From DASYDU01 sp050248495 (lineage in GTDB: Bacteria > Planctomycetota > Planctomycetia > Pirellulales > Lacipirellulaceae), in assembly GCA_050248495.1 (NCBI GenBank), contig JBFWSG010000002.1, forward strand, positions 1 to 64,000: 64,000 nucleotides of DNA, written 5' to 3'. Under the pieces are notes generated by a model. It was not told where the DNA came from and did no database searches. It saw nothing but the letters and a program-made list of their open reading frames with translations. The position numbers were made by a program, and so were the translations under genes. Of this stretch, positions 34,818-44,159 are shown piece by piece; position 1 is the first letter of the stretch, and every line of letters starts with the position of its first letter.

Positions 34818-37677
34818 CCGATGGCACTCCGATGAGTTGTTTGCGCACTACGAATTCAGTGTCGAATTCTTCCGTCAACCAGTCCCCATAGATGTCAGTG
34901 GACCATTCGTTGAGAACCTCAAGGGCGGCGTTGAGCATCAGCCCCTGTTCGCGGGCCAGTTCTGAGATCTCATCGCGGGGCCAACGATCGCGCGATACGA
35001 TCAGCGAGCAAAAGTCTCGATATCGCTCGGGAAGCCGATCAAGAGGCAGTGACACGTCTTGCGCAAGGGCCGTGTGGTAGCCCTCGTGGGCATTTGTAGC
35101 CGCGTCCGCCGAAGGAAGAGTTGCCACTGCTTCGTAATCAGCCGAGTCATCCTCAAGTTCATTTGGGATATCGACGTTTGATAGTACGTCGTGCAACAGA
35201 CTTTGCACCCGAGCGGTTTCCTCATGAATGGCTCGGATGCGTGCGAGATTCAGCGGAGGCGGGGATAGAGAGGCGTCCTCCTCCACGCGTATCGTGCTTT
35301 CCGCAATCTGCTGATCGTACGTGGCAAGAAGGGCGTCCAACTCTGGAGTGGGAATACCCAGCGTCCGAAACGCCTTGCGGAGGATCTTCTTCTCCTGGGA
35401 GCAAACAACTTCATCCACGGCAGCGATCGCGAGGAGAAATTGCCCGACCAATCTTCGCTGCTCCATAGGCAGTGACTTCTGCAGCACTCGTCCGATGACG
35501 ACTTCACTGGCTTTCTGTACGACCAATAGATGCATGAGCGCGTCAAGCCGCTTGGACAGCCGCGCCCCGAGGCTAAATTCCTGTTCGAGGTGCTCGGTGA
35601 TCCTGCGGAGTTCCGTCTCGTCGAGTTGTCCGTCAGCCTGGGCAATCGATAGACTCAGACGGAGCAAGACTGCGGCGGAGTGATAGGCTTTGAGTTCAGT
35701 GTCGCTTGGTGCGACACCTTCGTCGCGAAAAACGACAATCGGCTCGTCCCAGCGGTAGTTGCGATTGGTGAGGCGAGCATCCGGTTCAATGGCGATGCCC
35801 ATCGTGTCGGCCGTGACAAGCAATGATAGACTTTGTTTCTTCGTCAATTGGGGCCGACGAGAAATCTGTTTGATCGTTGCGAGCTCGGATAGCAGCATGA
35901 CAGGCCAGCCGCCTTCGTCGACCGATTCGCTGATGAGCCGCTGCCATGCGGCGAGTTCCGGATGGTCCCCCGAACGCAACTCGGCCGGGAGTGCTTCATA
36001 CATCGCGCCGGTCGTAGCGGGCTGCGTACCTTGGCGAGTCGCTCGGTCGTAGGCCTTGAGTTCATCGACGCAGTCATTCCAGATCTGCACCAGGGGTGAA
36101 AACTGAGCCCGTGCCGCCAAGACGTCCGGGATTTTCCGCGTCGCCAATTCACGAGTGGCTTGTCTTGATGCTAACAAAGTCCCACTTGCCGGCTGGTATT
36201 CGATTTTTCGCTCGCGACTGCCGGGGCGCAGAGTGAAACCACCTGGATACGCATTGGTAAATCGAGCAGTGAATAGCTCGCGGAATTGTGCTGTGTGGCG
36301 GCGAGTGACCACGCTGTTTCTCGATCGCTCGTCGTGGTTGGCAACCGCATACACGACTTCCCGTGGAAGCGGCTTGTTTTGTCGGGAAAAATAGCCGAGG
36401 CAATAGCGAAATACGGCTTCATTCCATTTGGCCGTAGCTTTCACGACCCGCATCACCAAATCATCCGATAGGCTGTTGGTGTCGGCGCTCAAATAGACCG
36501 TGATCCACAGTAGAGCCGATGTGTAGTTGATGAACGAACGCGAGTGGGTGTAAATCGACAGCAAACGCAGCAACTCCTCGACGACGACATAATGGTCCTG
36601 TCCATCCACCAGAACTCGCCGCTCAAGTCCGTAGAAGAATAGAAAGACGTATCCAATTTCGATCGCCGGGTCCGACCGACCTTGGTACAACCATTCCAGA
36701 TATTTGGCTCGCTGGTGGGGCGTGCAGTCATGATATGTCGGCCAGTAAGGCAGTGGATCAGGCTCGAATGACTTATTTGTCGTCGAAAGCGGAAGCTCGA
36801 TTAACGATGCGTCGAACACCGTCGAAAAGCGGTGGGTTGTCGCGTAGACGAGCGGGGCAGGAAGGGGTCCATACCCCAAATCGACAACGCTTTGCGGTCC
36901 GTAGAATTTGATCGACTCTTTGCTAGGACGCGCATCTTTTTCGGAGCCGGACGAAACGGTGAACTTCAGATTCCCCAGGATGTTTCGTAAACTGAATCCA
37001 CCAATTCCTTCACCGGCTGGCCTGGTCGTCGGAACTTGAATTGTCACGGGGTCGTTGTCAGTTGCGATCGGTGCCGCGCGGGGTGTCGGCAGACTCGGTG
37101 TCGATTTGGAACATTGCGTGTCCGCGTCCGTTCCCGGTTTCGGCACAAGGACGAGCACCCGGCAGGCTGGGCAAGGAAGGGATTTGCCAGCAAGCGTCGG
37201 CTGACACTGCAGGAATTTTCCGCAGGACGGACAAGCAAATCGTACCTTTGTCGTCGCAGTTGGCGACGACATTAGGGGCTGGGTTGGTGGAACGGGGGCA
37301 GGAAAGAGATTCTTGATTCGATCGGCCTTAATCCATTCCGTGCGATCTTTCAGCCGGACATCGTGATTTGCAAGGACCAAGCCCGCCGCTACGTAATGCC
37401 GAAGCTGGTTGTCCGAGTAGGGACCACTTTCTTGTCCGGCAACGCGGACGAACCAGCGCGATTGAGGAGATTGCTCGGTGTGCGATTGACCGTCCTGTTT
37501 TATCGTGTCTTGGAACAAACCTTTGACCTGCGCCGCGCTCGTCCATTTATGCCCCACATTTTGGCGTACAAAATGAATCGGACGAAGCTGTCCTCTGTCG
37601 GCAAGGTCGCGAAGTTGCTTGGAGTCTATTGGCCCAAGCTGCGTTCCGTCTATCAGACAGTACCAAACTTGTCCCAT
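34810..37677 (-). CDS. GYF-like/zinc-ribbon/TerB-N-TerB-C protein
   Basis: Starting at the ATG 37677 (MGQVWYCLIDGTQLGPID) the protein has 955 residues. It opens with two GYF_2-like repeats (WYCLIDGTQLGPID... and WFVRVAGQESGPYSD...), then a zinc ribbon 'FACPSCGKFLQC...LPCPACRVLV', a linker, and a TerB-N-like region near residues 300-520 (YWPTYHDCTPHQRAKYLEWLYQGRSDP). TerB and TerB-C-like helices follow (LRLSLSIAQADGQLDETELRRITEHL; LLAIAAVDEVVCSQEKKILRKAFRTLG). It is the first gene of the four-gene operon and is likely its scaffold or sensor. Confidence 0.75.
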   Translation of the reverse strand: MGQVWYCLIDGTQLGPIDSKQLRDLADRGQLRPIHFVRQNVGHKWTSAAQVKGLFQDTIKQDGQSHTEQSPQSRWFVRVAGQESGPYSDNQLRHYVAAGLVLANHDVRLKDRTEWIKADRIKNLFPAPVPPTQPLMSSPTATTKVRFACPSCGKFLQCQPTLAGKSLPCPACRVLVLVPKPGTDADTQCSKSTPSLPTPRAAPIATDNDPVTIQVPTTRPAGEGIGGFSLRNILGNLKFTVSSGSEKDARPSKESIKFYGPQSVVDLGYGPLPAPLVYATTHRFSTVFDASLIELPLSTTNKSFEPDPLPYWPTYHDCTPHQRAKYLEWLYQGRSDPAIEIGYVFLFFYGLERRVLVDGQDHYVVVEELLRLLSIYTHSRSFINYTSALLWITVYLSADTNSLSDDLVMRVVKATAKWNEAVFRYCLGYFSRQNKPLPREVVYAVANHDERSRNSVVTRRHTAQFRELFTARFTNAYPGGFTLRPGSRERKIEYQPASGTLLASRQATRELATRKIPDVLAARAQFSPLVQIWNDCVDELKAYDRATRQGTQPATTGAMYEALPAELRSGDHPELAAWQRLISESVDEGGWPVMLLSELATIKQISRRPQLTKKQSLSLLVTADTMGIAIEPDARLTNRNYRWDEPIVVFRDEGVAPSDTELKAYHSAAVLLRLSLSIAQADGQLDETELRRITEHLEQEFSLGARLSKRLDALMHLLVVQKASEVVIGRVLQKSLPMEQRRLVGQFLLAIAAVDEVVCSQEKKILRKAFRTLGIPTPELDALLATYDQQIAESTIRVEEDASLSPPPLNLARIRAIHEETARVQSLLHDVLSNVDIPNELEDDSADYEAVATLPSADAATNAHEGYHTALAQDVSLPLDRLPERYRDFCSLIVSRDRWPRDEISELAREQGLMLNAALEVLNEWSTDIYGDWLTEEFDTEFVVRKQLIGVPSDA

Positions 37678-37808
37678 GTCTAGCGCCCAAATTGACCACA
37701 TACCCGAGGTAGAGTGTGAACCTTACAGTATATGTATGAGATTGTAATTCCGCTAGAAAGTCGTCCGCTTATGACGTCGAACTATTCGGTCGGGGGAACA
37801 TCTACTGC

Positions 37809-37890
37809 TTTCGTCGGCCTGTCATCGACCGGGCTGCCCCATGGGGCAAAGTCCCTTAGCCCGGATGAGGACGGAACGGGGAAACTCGGC
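37809..37890. repeat. Structured element, copy A
   Basis: TCAT (37822-37825), a CGA bulge, then CCGGGCT (37829-37835) pairing with AGCCCGG (37858-37864) and ATGA (37865-37868). An inner GCCCC-AT-GGGGC hairpin sits in the loop. Copy B at 39849-39925 keeps the same architecture with changed bases. It lies ~120 bases beyond the terminator of the zinc-ribbon gene. The rest of the 38 kb gap to the left, to 37678, shows nothing else. Confidence 0.5.
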
Positions 37891-38010
37891 ATCGCGTGTC
37901 ACGGCTTTGCCGCTCCGCCACGCTGGCCAGGAGGAGAGTATGGGCCGGCGGATGGATCACTGACTGTTCTGTGGTGAGTAGCAATTTGTGATATTCAACT
38001 ATCAAATAAA

Positions 38011-38037
38011 GCTGCCCGCTCTTGGCGAGCGGGCAGC
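38011..38037 (-). terminator. Terminator of zinc-ribbon gene A
   Basis: GCTGCCCGCTC (38011-38021) pairs with GAGCGGGCAGC (38027-38037); on the minus strand a TTTATTTG follows. Confidence 0.75.
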
Positions 38038-38063
38038 GGCGAACTAAATCAGAGATTCACACG

Positions 38064-38240
38064 TTAGTCGTTCATCCATTCCGGCGGGCTATCGTAGCGG
38101 AGGATGTCGCTATCTTCAAATTCAAAGAGCAGGCCGCAATGCGGACAGCACTCCCAGGTCCAATCGAGAAAAGGATTGTTGACAGCATCTTTGGGAATCG
38201 GGACTTCACCAACACAACGCGGACAGAACACAAAATACAT
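38064..38240 (-). CDS. Small two-CxxC zinc-ribbon protein A
   Basis: This 58-residue frame starts MYFVFCPRCVGEVPI, has a second knuckle 'CCPHCGLLFEFED' and ends WMND. Two CxxC pairs fit a zinc ribbon of unknown role. A paralogue with the same opening and spacing lies at 40135-40314, which shows that both are real genes. It ends before a terminator. Proteins of this kind in mobile elements could bind nucleic acid or a partner; nothing more can be said. Confidence 0.75.
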   Translation of the reverse strand: MYFVFCPRCVGEVPIPKDAVNNPFLDWTWECCPHCGLLFEFEDSDILRYDSPPEWMND

Positions 38241-38705
38241 TCGCTCCCTATTACGAAGGCGGCCCGTGGCTGCGGCACGGCCTGGAACATCGTGACCTCT
38301 TTCACGTCTGGCTCGATGTTCGCAGCGGACATCGGCCTACCCGTGAAATCGCGGGGCGGGCGGCGTCGCGCAGCGGCGGGCCGGAATTGGAAAACCCAGG
38401 CTGAACTGGGCAAATTCCGGCCGATGCAGGGTGGGTGAAGTTGGCAGCAAAAGTAGATCGAAGTTGGCCGTTGTATGGCCAGTTATGCGTAGTTGCTGTT
38501 GAGATGGCTGCCAGGCCAACCACTGCCAAGTGACGAATCTGGCAGCGATTCAGGATGGTCCGATGGCGGCCCCCCATGCATTTTCAGAAGAGTACGCACT
38601 TCAATTCGAGAGATTGATCTCGCAAGCACAAGCGTTGGGCATTCAGCCTGAGGAGGATTGCGGCCAGCGACAGAAAAGGGTGTCTTTGCAAGCTCGCCCT
38701 TGTCA
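38241..38705. other. Gap with no supported gene
   Basis: I see no convincing gene or RNA here. Minus-strand frames just left of the sacsin-like fragment may be decayed remains of that gene, but no motif supports it. Confidence 0.4.
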
Positions 38706-39596
38706 TCACACTCGCCTCGATCGACGAGTTTCCTTGCGCGATTTGCGAATGACAGCCGGCTCCGAGCATTGTTGGTGAGCCCGATTGTCCGTTTTGATTT
38801 CAAGGAGTTGGACAAGCACGGAATTTGCGATGCGGCGAAAGCCTCGGGGCAATTCGGCGATACCTATTTGCGATGGCCTCTGCGGCACGTCCTCCACGCC
38901 CGGCAACCAAGCGTAAGCGCGTAGTTGGCGGAGAAACACGGCGGGAAACGATACGGAGCGTGATTTACGGCCGTACCACCATCGGTACTTACCATGAAAG
39001 AAATCTGCGCCATGATGATCGAGTGCTTCGTGCAGACACTCCCAAAGTAACAGGGACCGATCTTGCCAGCCCGACTCCGCTTGACTGATGCGCTTTAGCA
39101 GTCGTTCGAGGTGTGGAACTTCGTAGTCTTTCCACTCACTGCGTCTAAAGCGCGGCAATCTAGCTTCGACGCGCATCTCCTTTCGCTTCTCCAACATTTG
39201 CTCGCAGTACCCCTCGGCTCGCTGGAGATAGGGGGCCACCCCGCAGGCCTCCAATACGGCTTGGCTTTTCTTGCCACGGAGGCTCCGCCTGGTGCGATCG
39301 ACGAACCATATTCTGGGCTCGCCTTGAAACAGCAACTGAAGTCTGCGGTTGGGCAGATACAAATTGTCGTCCGGGAAGAACAAAGTTAGATGACCGTTGT
39401 GGGCATTGCGGCCTGGAATCCAGTACGCTCGCCGAAGATACTCGATCATCTTCTTTTGGACACCGGTCGAGGCCGTGTGAAATGCGTTCACGATTTGACG
39501 AACATCATCGTCATAGCGTTCGGGAAAGTCACATGACATTTCGTTGTAGCGAGACAAGATGTCGCGAATCAGGGAGATGGTCGGGCGTTTTGCCAT
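38706..39596 (-). pseudogene. Fragment of a large sacsin-like/ATP-binding protein
   Basis: The 296-residue frame resembles the middle of large bacterial sacsin-like proteins: 'LRRAYWIPGRNAHNG', 'LFFPDDNLYLPNRRLQLLFQGEPRIWFVDR', 'ACGVAPYLQRAE' and 'LRAYAWLPGVEDVPQRPSQIGIAELPRGFRR'. Such proteins normally exceed 1000 residues with an N-terminal ATPase that is missing here. The last ~30 residues turn basic and look like a frameshifted end. It is probably a relic caught between two zinc-ribbon cassettes, or a short stand-alone version; confidence is moderate. Confidence 0.4.
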
Positions 39597-39848
39597 GGCT
39601 TTCCTCTATCGTCCCATTTTGACGGCCGTGCAACGCGCAAGCGACCCCGGTCGCAGTCGCTGATCGTCGGCACCAGATCCCCGCATGCCTGTTCGTCTAG
39701 CGCACGGATTGTAACTGGCTAACAGCTGCATTCCCACCTCTCAGTAGCTTTGTGTGACAACTTCCAAAGTAGAAACGAGTAGCAATCCGATTGCCACGTC
39801 GTAAGAATCTGGCCAAATATCGTAGCCCTCGCCATTGGTTTTTGCCTG

Positions 39849-39925
39849 CCTTCGTCGGTCGGTCATCGTCGGGGCTCGCCCGCTGAGGCCGGAGGCCCTT
39901 GGCCCCGATGAGGACCGATCGGCGA
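39849..39925. repeat. Structured element, copy B
   Basis: TCAT (39863-39866), CGT bulge, CGGGGC (39870-39875) pairing with GCCCCG (39902-39907), and ATGA (39908-39911), followed by GGACCGATCGGCGAA. The outline repeats copy A: cttCGTCGG-GTCATCG-stem-GATGAGGAC. It also sits beyond a zinc-ribbon gene terminator. The flanks 39597-39848 and 39926-40075 show nothing else I can name. Confidence 0.5.
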
Positions 39926-40075
39926 AGGCGGCGTCCGCAATTGCTGGCTGCTGCCACTCCATCCCATCTTCGCCGGGCCTTTGTTGGTCCGATTTCGAGG
40001 GGCTCGTCCGCCCATGGGCTGTTACTGGTTTGATGTCAGTTGTATTACCATCGATTCAGCGATCCGACACGCAAT

Positions 40076-40103
40076 AAAAATGCCCGCTCCTTTCCAGCGG
40101 GCA
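40076..40103 (-). terminator. Terminator of zinc-ribbon gene B
   Basis: TGCCCGCT (40081-40088) pairs with AGCGGGCA (40096-40103); the minus-strand continuation is TTTTTATTG. Confidence 0.8.
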
Positions 40104-40134
40104 AACTGGTTGGTTCAACCATTCGCATCAACCT

Positions 40135-40314
40135 TCAACCTGGCGACACTTCGGACGCGTCGGGAGTGCTTTGCACTTCCTCGTCGTCGTAATCGAAGCC
40201 AAGTTCGCAACCTTCACAGTGAGCAACATTCCACGGGTCCGTGCGTTCATGGCCAATCGCCTCCGGGGGAAGGTCGACCACACCGCCGCAGCGTGGACAC
40301 TGCACATAGTACAT
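40135..40314 (-). CDS. Small two-CxxC zinc-ribbon protein B
   Basis: This 59-residue frame starts MYYVQCPRCGGVVDLPPEAI and has 'HCEGCELGFDYDDEE'. It is a paralogue of the 38064-38240 protein with the same CxxC spacing, an acidic C-terminus and its own terminator. It follows the 86-residue gene and DUF932-like gene on the same strand, so it is likely the last gene of that unit. Confidence 0.75.
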   Translation of the reverse strand: MYYVQCPRCGGVVDLPPEAIGHERTDPWNVAHCEGCELGFDYDDEEVQSTPDASEVSPG

Positions 40315-40443
40315 TCAGCTCCTTTCTGCCAACTTGAGTTCCCGGCAACAGAAGAGAAAAGAACCGTCAAGAGGAACGAGAGGTTCGGTGGTGCAAAAAC
40401 CTTCAAGCGAAACCTCTCGTCGCCAAAGCCTGGACGCCGGCAG

Positions 40444-40704
40444 CTAGAACTGCTCGGACTTTTCCTGTCCGTTTGCCGACTGCGCATGCTGGTAAATCCA
40501 GGAATGAGCCAGATCGCTCACCTTGATCACCAGCGGCAAGTCATCCCGACCGAAGCTGTCGCTGGTCTTCCACTGTTCTCCATCACGGTAGATCCGTTGC
40601 AGGGTCACATTGTGGCGGGCGCCAGTGGCAGTTTCATTTTCCCAAATGGCGGCCTTGATACGTCCCAGCCGTACTTCATGGACAGGCTTGTTGTTACCAT
40701 TCAT
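40444..40704 (-). CDS. Conserved plasmid-type small protein
   Basis: The ATG at 40704 gives 86 residues: MNGNNKPVHEVRLGRIKAAI followed by 'WENETATGARHNVTLQRIYRDGEQWKTSDSFGRDDLPLVIKVSDLAHSWI'. I recognise this pattern as a small protein recurrent in planctomycete plasmid-like regions; its beta-strand-rich make-up suggests an ssDNA-binding-like fold, but this is a guess. It follows the DUF932-like gene by 50 bases. Confidence 0.75.
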   Translation of the reverse strand: MNGNNKPVHEVRLGRIKAAIWENETATGARHNVTLQRIYRDGEQWKTSDSFGRDDLPLVIKVSDLAHSWIYQHAQSANGQEKSEQF

Positions 40705-40754
40705 AACTACTTTCTCCTTTTCATCTAAAGTAAAACCTCGAACAAAACACTCAC

Positions 40755-41783
40755 TTACACGGCCAGCGCCAACAGGGCACTGGCCCTCTGGTCTAGCTCC
40801 AACCGGTCTCCGGCGCATTCCAGCTTGCCGGAGAGCCGCGTCAGGGCATCGACCAGACTGAAGATCGTGAACCGGCCTCGCTCGCGGGCGATCGCCAGGG
40901 CTTGCTTGGCCAGACCACGGTTGATGCCGTGAGCAGCCAATGCTTGGAGTGCCTCGTCCGCATCTTCGCCGAGCGATTGCTTCATCGCCTGGGCAACGAC
41001 ACGGACAAAGGCGTCCTTCCGCTGGTCCCGTTTGGCGATTAGAGCGGCAAGCAGCCGCCGCATTTCGTCCAGCGAATTCTGCACACTCGCCGTATGCTTG
41101 CGTGAGAACTCGACGACTTCGATGGCATCCCAGACAATGTGGTTTTGACACACGGCCTGGAGCCAGAAGGTCTGGACGCCAAACGACCGCCGGCCGACCT
41201 CGGAGTTCCAAACGAAGAACCCTGGGGCAAAAGCCTCGCCCTCGATCTCCGTCCAGCCGAGGGGATCAATCAGGAAGCAGAATAAATCTTGCTCCCCGAC
41301 ATAGAGTCCCGTCGCGCCGTTGAACGCCCGTTGAGGTGGCTCGAAGTCCGCGGCGGTTCCGCGGAGCATCTCCACCACGTCGGAGTTGTACAAGCGCGTG
41401 TAGCTCGTGCCATGAATCGACCGGATCAAGTCTCCCTGCGTAAAAAGTTGCAGCGGCTTGGTCGTCCGCGGCAGCGTCTCAGCAAAGACTTGGCAGGCCG
41501 TTTCCGGACGGAGCCGGTTGACGGTCTCTTTGGCGACACTTGATAGCCGACAGAGTTGGCCAAAGCTCCAGTCATTCATCAGACAATCGCCGTCCGTGCC
41601 CAGCGACAGGGATAGTCGGCCTTCACGACCGACGATCGCCGCCAAGTCCAGGGGCGCTTTCCAACAATCCTGGGACTCGTCCTTCTGGCGTTGGCAATGG
41701 GTCGCCAACGATTCGAGCGATTCGAAGCATTCATCCGGCGTCCGCCGGAAGAGTTCCTGATTCGCACGTAGCAATTGGGTCAT
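40755..41783 (-). CDS. DUF932-like phage/plasmid protein
   Basis: The 342-residue protein has DUF932-type features: 'GTDGDCLMNDWSFGQLCRLSSVAKETVNRL', 'YTRLYNSDVVEML', 'GLYVGEQDLFCFLIDP' and 'GFFVWNSEVGRRSFGVQTFWLQAVCQNHIVWD'. DUF932 proteins are carried by phages and plasmids and their function is unresolved. It heads a minus-strand unit with the 86-residue and zinc-ribbon genes. Confidence 0.75.
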   Translation of the reverse strand: MTQLLRANQELFRRTPDECFESLESLATHCQRQKDESQDCWKAPLDLAAIVGREGRLSLSLGTDGDCLMNDWSFGQLCRLSSVAKETVNRLRPETACQVFAETLPRTTKPLQLFTQGDLIRSIHGTSYTRLYNSDVVEMLRGTAADFEPPQRAFNGATGLYVGEQDLFCFLIDPLGWTEIEGEAFAPGFFVWNSEVGRRSFGVQTFWLQAVCQNHIVWDAIEVVEFSRKHTASVQNSLDEMRRLLAALIAKRDQRKDAFVRVVAQAMKQSLGEDADEALQALAAHGINRGLAKQALAIARERGRFTIFSLVDALTRLSGKLECAGDRLELDQRASALLALAV

Positions 41784-41837
41784 TCGATTTGTCCTTTCAA
41801 GTCAAAGAGTTACCAACAACGACAAAACCTCGCGGGC

Positions 41838-41860
41838 CAGTGTTCCCACGTGGAACACTG
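41838..41860. other. parS-like palindrome
   Basis: CAGTGTTCC-C-ACGT-GGAACACTG is a 9-bp-arm palindrome. Its core differs by one extra C from the known parS word TGTTCCACGTGGAACA. It lies 55 bases upstream of the DUF932-like gene, so it may instead be that gene's operator. No parA/parB gene is visible. Nothing else stands out in 41784-42115. Confidence 0.35.
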
Positions 41861-42115
41861 CCGAAAAACCTGGTTGCACCACCGGCCTCTCGTCGCAGGA
41901 ACGCAGATGCGCGTCACAGCAACGATTGGCCGAATGAAGCCCCTCTACCCATAGCCGTCTGAAGAGAACGATTTAACAAGCGTTATGGGCGCGGACCGTA
42001 GGGATGTTGCTTAAGAATGCAACAAGAAACCAGCAGGAAATGGTCCTTTGCAGGCAACTACGCGGATCGCCAATCGATATCGCCGCAAGATACACGTCAA
42101 GCAAAGTGCTCCAGC

Positions 42116-42958
42116 TTAATCTGCAAGTTCAATGACTCGCTGCACCCGGGGTTGGCCATACTCGGCTACCCCGGCGAACGCGGCAACATTCGGCAATGGA
42201 TGATACTCAGCAGGGCTGTGCGTATGACCGCACAGCACGGTGAGTTGACACTGGGGTGCCTGCGCCATCACGTCCAGAATGGCTTCACCCACAGCGCGCG
42301 AAGCAAAGTGAGGCGCATATTCCAGGTCACATACCTTACCTCGATGTAATGCGACCTGAAGCCACGGTGGCACATGCGTCAGCAGTATCACCTGGGGGAA
42401 ATCCTCCACTGCTTGGGATAACATTTTCCGCAAGTGCTCGGCCGCCTCATCTCCCAGGGCGCTGAGGAGCCGTCGTCGTCCGTCTTCACCCGCCTCGCGC
42501 AGTTCATCAATATAGGTGTAGTCGCTGATTTTGGCCTGCGACCATTCCAGCTCCCCAAACCGGCCATCGGCCCAACCATCGTGGCCAACGAGGGCCACCG
42601 ACTGGGTCAGGGCCACGGGTCGATCATCGACGCTCAAATAATGCAACGCAGATCGTCCGCTGCAAAATTCCGTAGCCCGTTGTCGAGTAGCCCGGATCGA
42701 GCTCCGATAACAGTCGTGGTTTCCCAAGACAAAGTACAACGGGCAACCATGCAGGTCCTGTTCCAGCTGCCCCAGATACTGAATCAGATCCGGCGCTTCG
42801 GCGATGTCGCCCCCCACGAGCAACGCATCTGGTTCGGACTGCCGTACGCTTTGGACAAACTCGTGATACTCGGGATCGAACGCGCCTCGATCCTGGTCCC
42901 ACAGAAAATTGAGGTGGATGTCCGTCAGCCAAGTTGCGCGTCGAATGTTCTGCTGCAC
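42116..42958 (-). CDS. Calcineurin-like metallophosphoesterase
   Basis: I choose the GTG at 42958, nine bases after AGGAG, giving 280 residues. The metal-binding motifs are in order: 'WLTDIHLNF', 'LLVGGDIAEAP', 'FVLGNHDCYR', 'ILLTHVPPW' and 'VLCGHTHSPAEY'. The family removes phosphates from nucleotides, proteins or nucleic acid ends; the substrate cannot be told. It stands alone on this strand. Confidence 0.85.
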   Translation of the reverse strand: MQQNIRRATWLTDIHLNFLWDQDRGAFDPEYHEFVQSVRQSEPDALLVGGDIAEAPDLIQYLGQLEQDLHGCPLYFVLGNHDCYRSSIRATRQRATEFCSGRSALHYLSVDDRPVALTQSVALVGHDGWADGRFGELEWSQAKISDYTYIDELREAGEDGRRRLLSALGDEAAEHLRKMLSQAVEDFPQVILLTHVPPWLQVALHRGKVCDLEYAPHFASRAVGEAILDVMAQAPQCQLTVLCGHTHSPAEYHPLPNVAAFAGVAEYGQPRVQRVIELAD

Positions 42959-43421
42959 AAGATATCTCCTTTCGTTGGTAATTATGGTCGGTGCTGCCGT
43001 CCCAACAATCCTCTCGGTCAAGATCGCATCAGAAGATGGCTCCTATCGACTTAGGAAGCCAACGTTCGGGCCATCATGAAGAACGAGCGGCAAATAGCTA
43101 CACATTAACCCGCATGCACCATCGACCTCTCCACGCAAAGACACGTCACTGCACCCCTGCAGCAAGGACCGTGGAATACGCATCTACTCGTCGTTTGAGT
43201 CTGAAAAGAACTTCCAGAAAAGGTTATGGAGACCATGGACTAGAGTGTTGCCTAATTCGAGGGCTGGCATGACGATTTTGGATGCAAAGTGAGTAGTCAA
43301 ACACGAGAATTTGCTTGTGATCGGCAATCCGTGGCGATAAGCTGCCGGGAGTACACGGCCGATCGACCAACTTTTCAGCCAGGCCCGACCGGTTTGGCGA
43401 ATTGAGGACGACAAGAACGAC
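42959..43421. other. Gap with no supported gene
   Basis: I find no gene, tRNA or strong hairpin in this stretch; it may hold promoters for the divergent neighbours. Confidence 0.4.
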
Positions 43422-44135
43422 ATGCAACATTTTGGTAACAGGCTTCGGCCGGATAAGGAGATCAAGTCGTACAAGCGATGTATTGAGAGTCGCGTGTTGC
43501 AGCGTGCAGCGCATGCAGATGTTTTTGAGGTCGGAGTAAAGCCGCGGTTTCTGTTCGTGTTGTGTGGTGGGTCAGGAGTGGACGAAGAGGAGTATGTCGA
43601 GCGGAGCAAGACCGTCATTCCCGTGTTCGGAAGAGTGCTGGAGGGAGCTGCCAGGGATGGCATCCGCTTGGTTCTGATGCACGTGACGGCGCCGTACGAC
43701 GTGCCCTTCAATCGGTTTTCGACCGAGCCATCCAGCGCAGTGACATGGAACGCGCATGTGCTGACAGAGCTGCTGGAACCGTGGCCGGAATTACCGTATT
43801 TCGTCGCAGGCTTCTCAGGCGGTACGGCGCTGGCGCTCAACGGTCTACATGCTGAACGACGGTGCTTTGGAGCGGCCGCAATGGGGGCGGACGGATTGCC
43901 GCGAGGTTTCGCCTGCCCGGAACACTGGAACGAGAAACTGCGACTATATGTGACACCGCAGGACACGGTTTGCAGCGAGCCGACGAACCGAGAGGTTTGT
44001 GAATTACTTACAAATCGCGCGCAGGCCGAAGTATTTCGATTGCGCGCAGGCGGTCATCGGCTGGCGGACTACTCGACGGCGGAGAGCCTCGGCGAATTGA
44101 TCCGTTTTGCGAACAGGATCGCGCCCACCATGTAA
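43422..44135 (+). CDS. Alpha/beta hydrolase fold protein
   Basis: The 237-residue protein has the nucleophile elbow 'FVAGFSGGTALALNGL' (GFSGG), an upstream strand-turn 'RFLFVLCGGSGVDEEEYVERSK', a candidate acid near 'RLYVTPQDTVCSE' and a late histidine in 'RAGGHRLADYS'. This order fits a serine hydrolase. The substrate is unknown. It is followed within ~25 bases by a toxin-antitoxin-like fusion gene. Confidence 0.6.
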   Translation: MQHFGNRLRPDKEIKSYKRCIESRVLQRAAHADVFEVGVKPRFLFVLCGGSGVDEEEYVERSKTVIPVFGRVLEGAARDGIRLVLMHVTAPYDVPFNRFSTEPSSAVTWNAHVLTELLEPWPELPYFVAGFSGGTALALNGLHAERRCFGAAAMGADGLPRGFACPEHWNEKLRLYVTPQDTVCSEPTNREVCELLTNRAQAEVFRLRAGGHRLADYSTAESLGELIRFANRIAPTM

Positions 44136-44159
44136 CTGGACTTGATCGAGAGGCGTACT

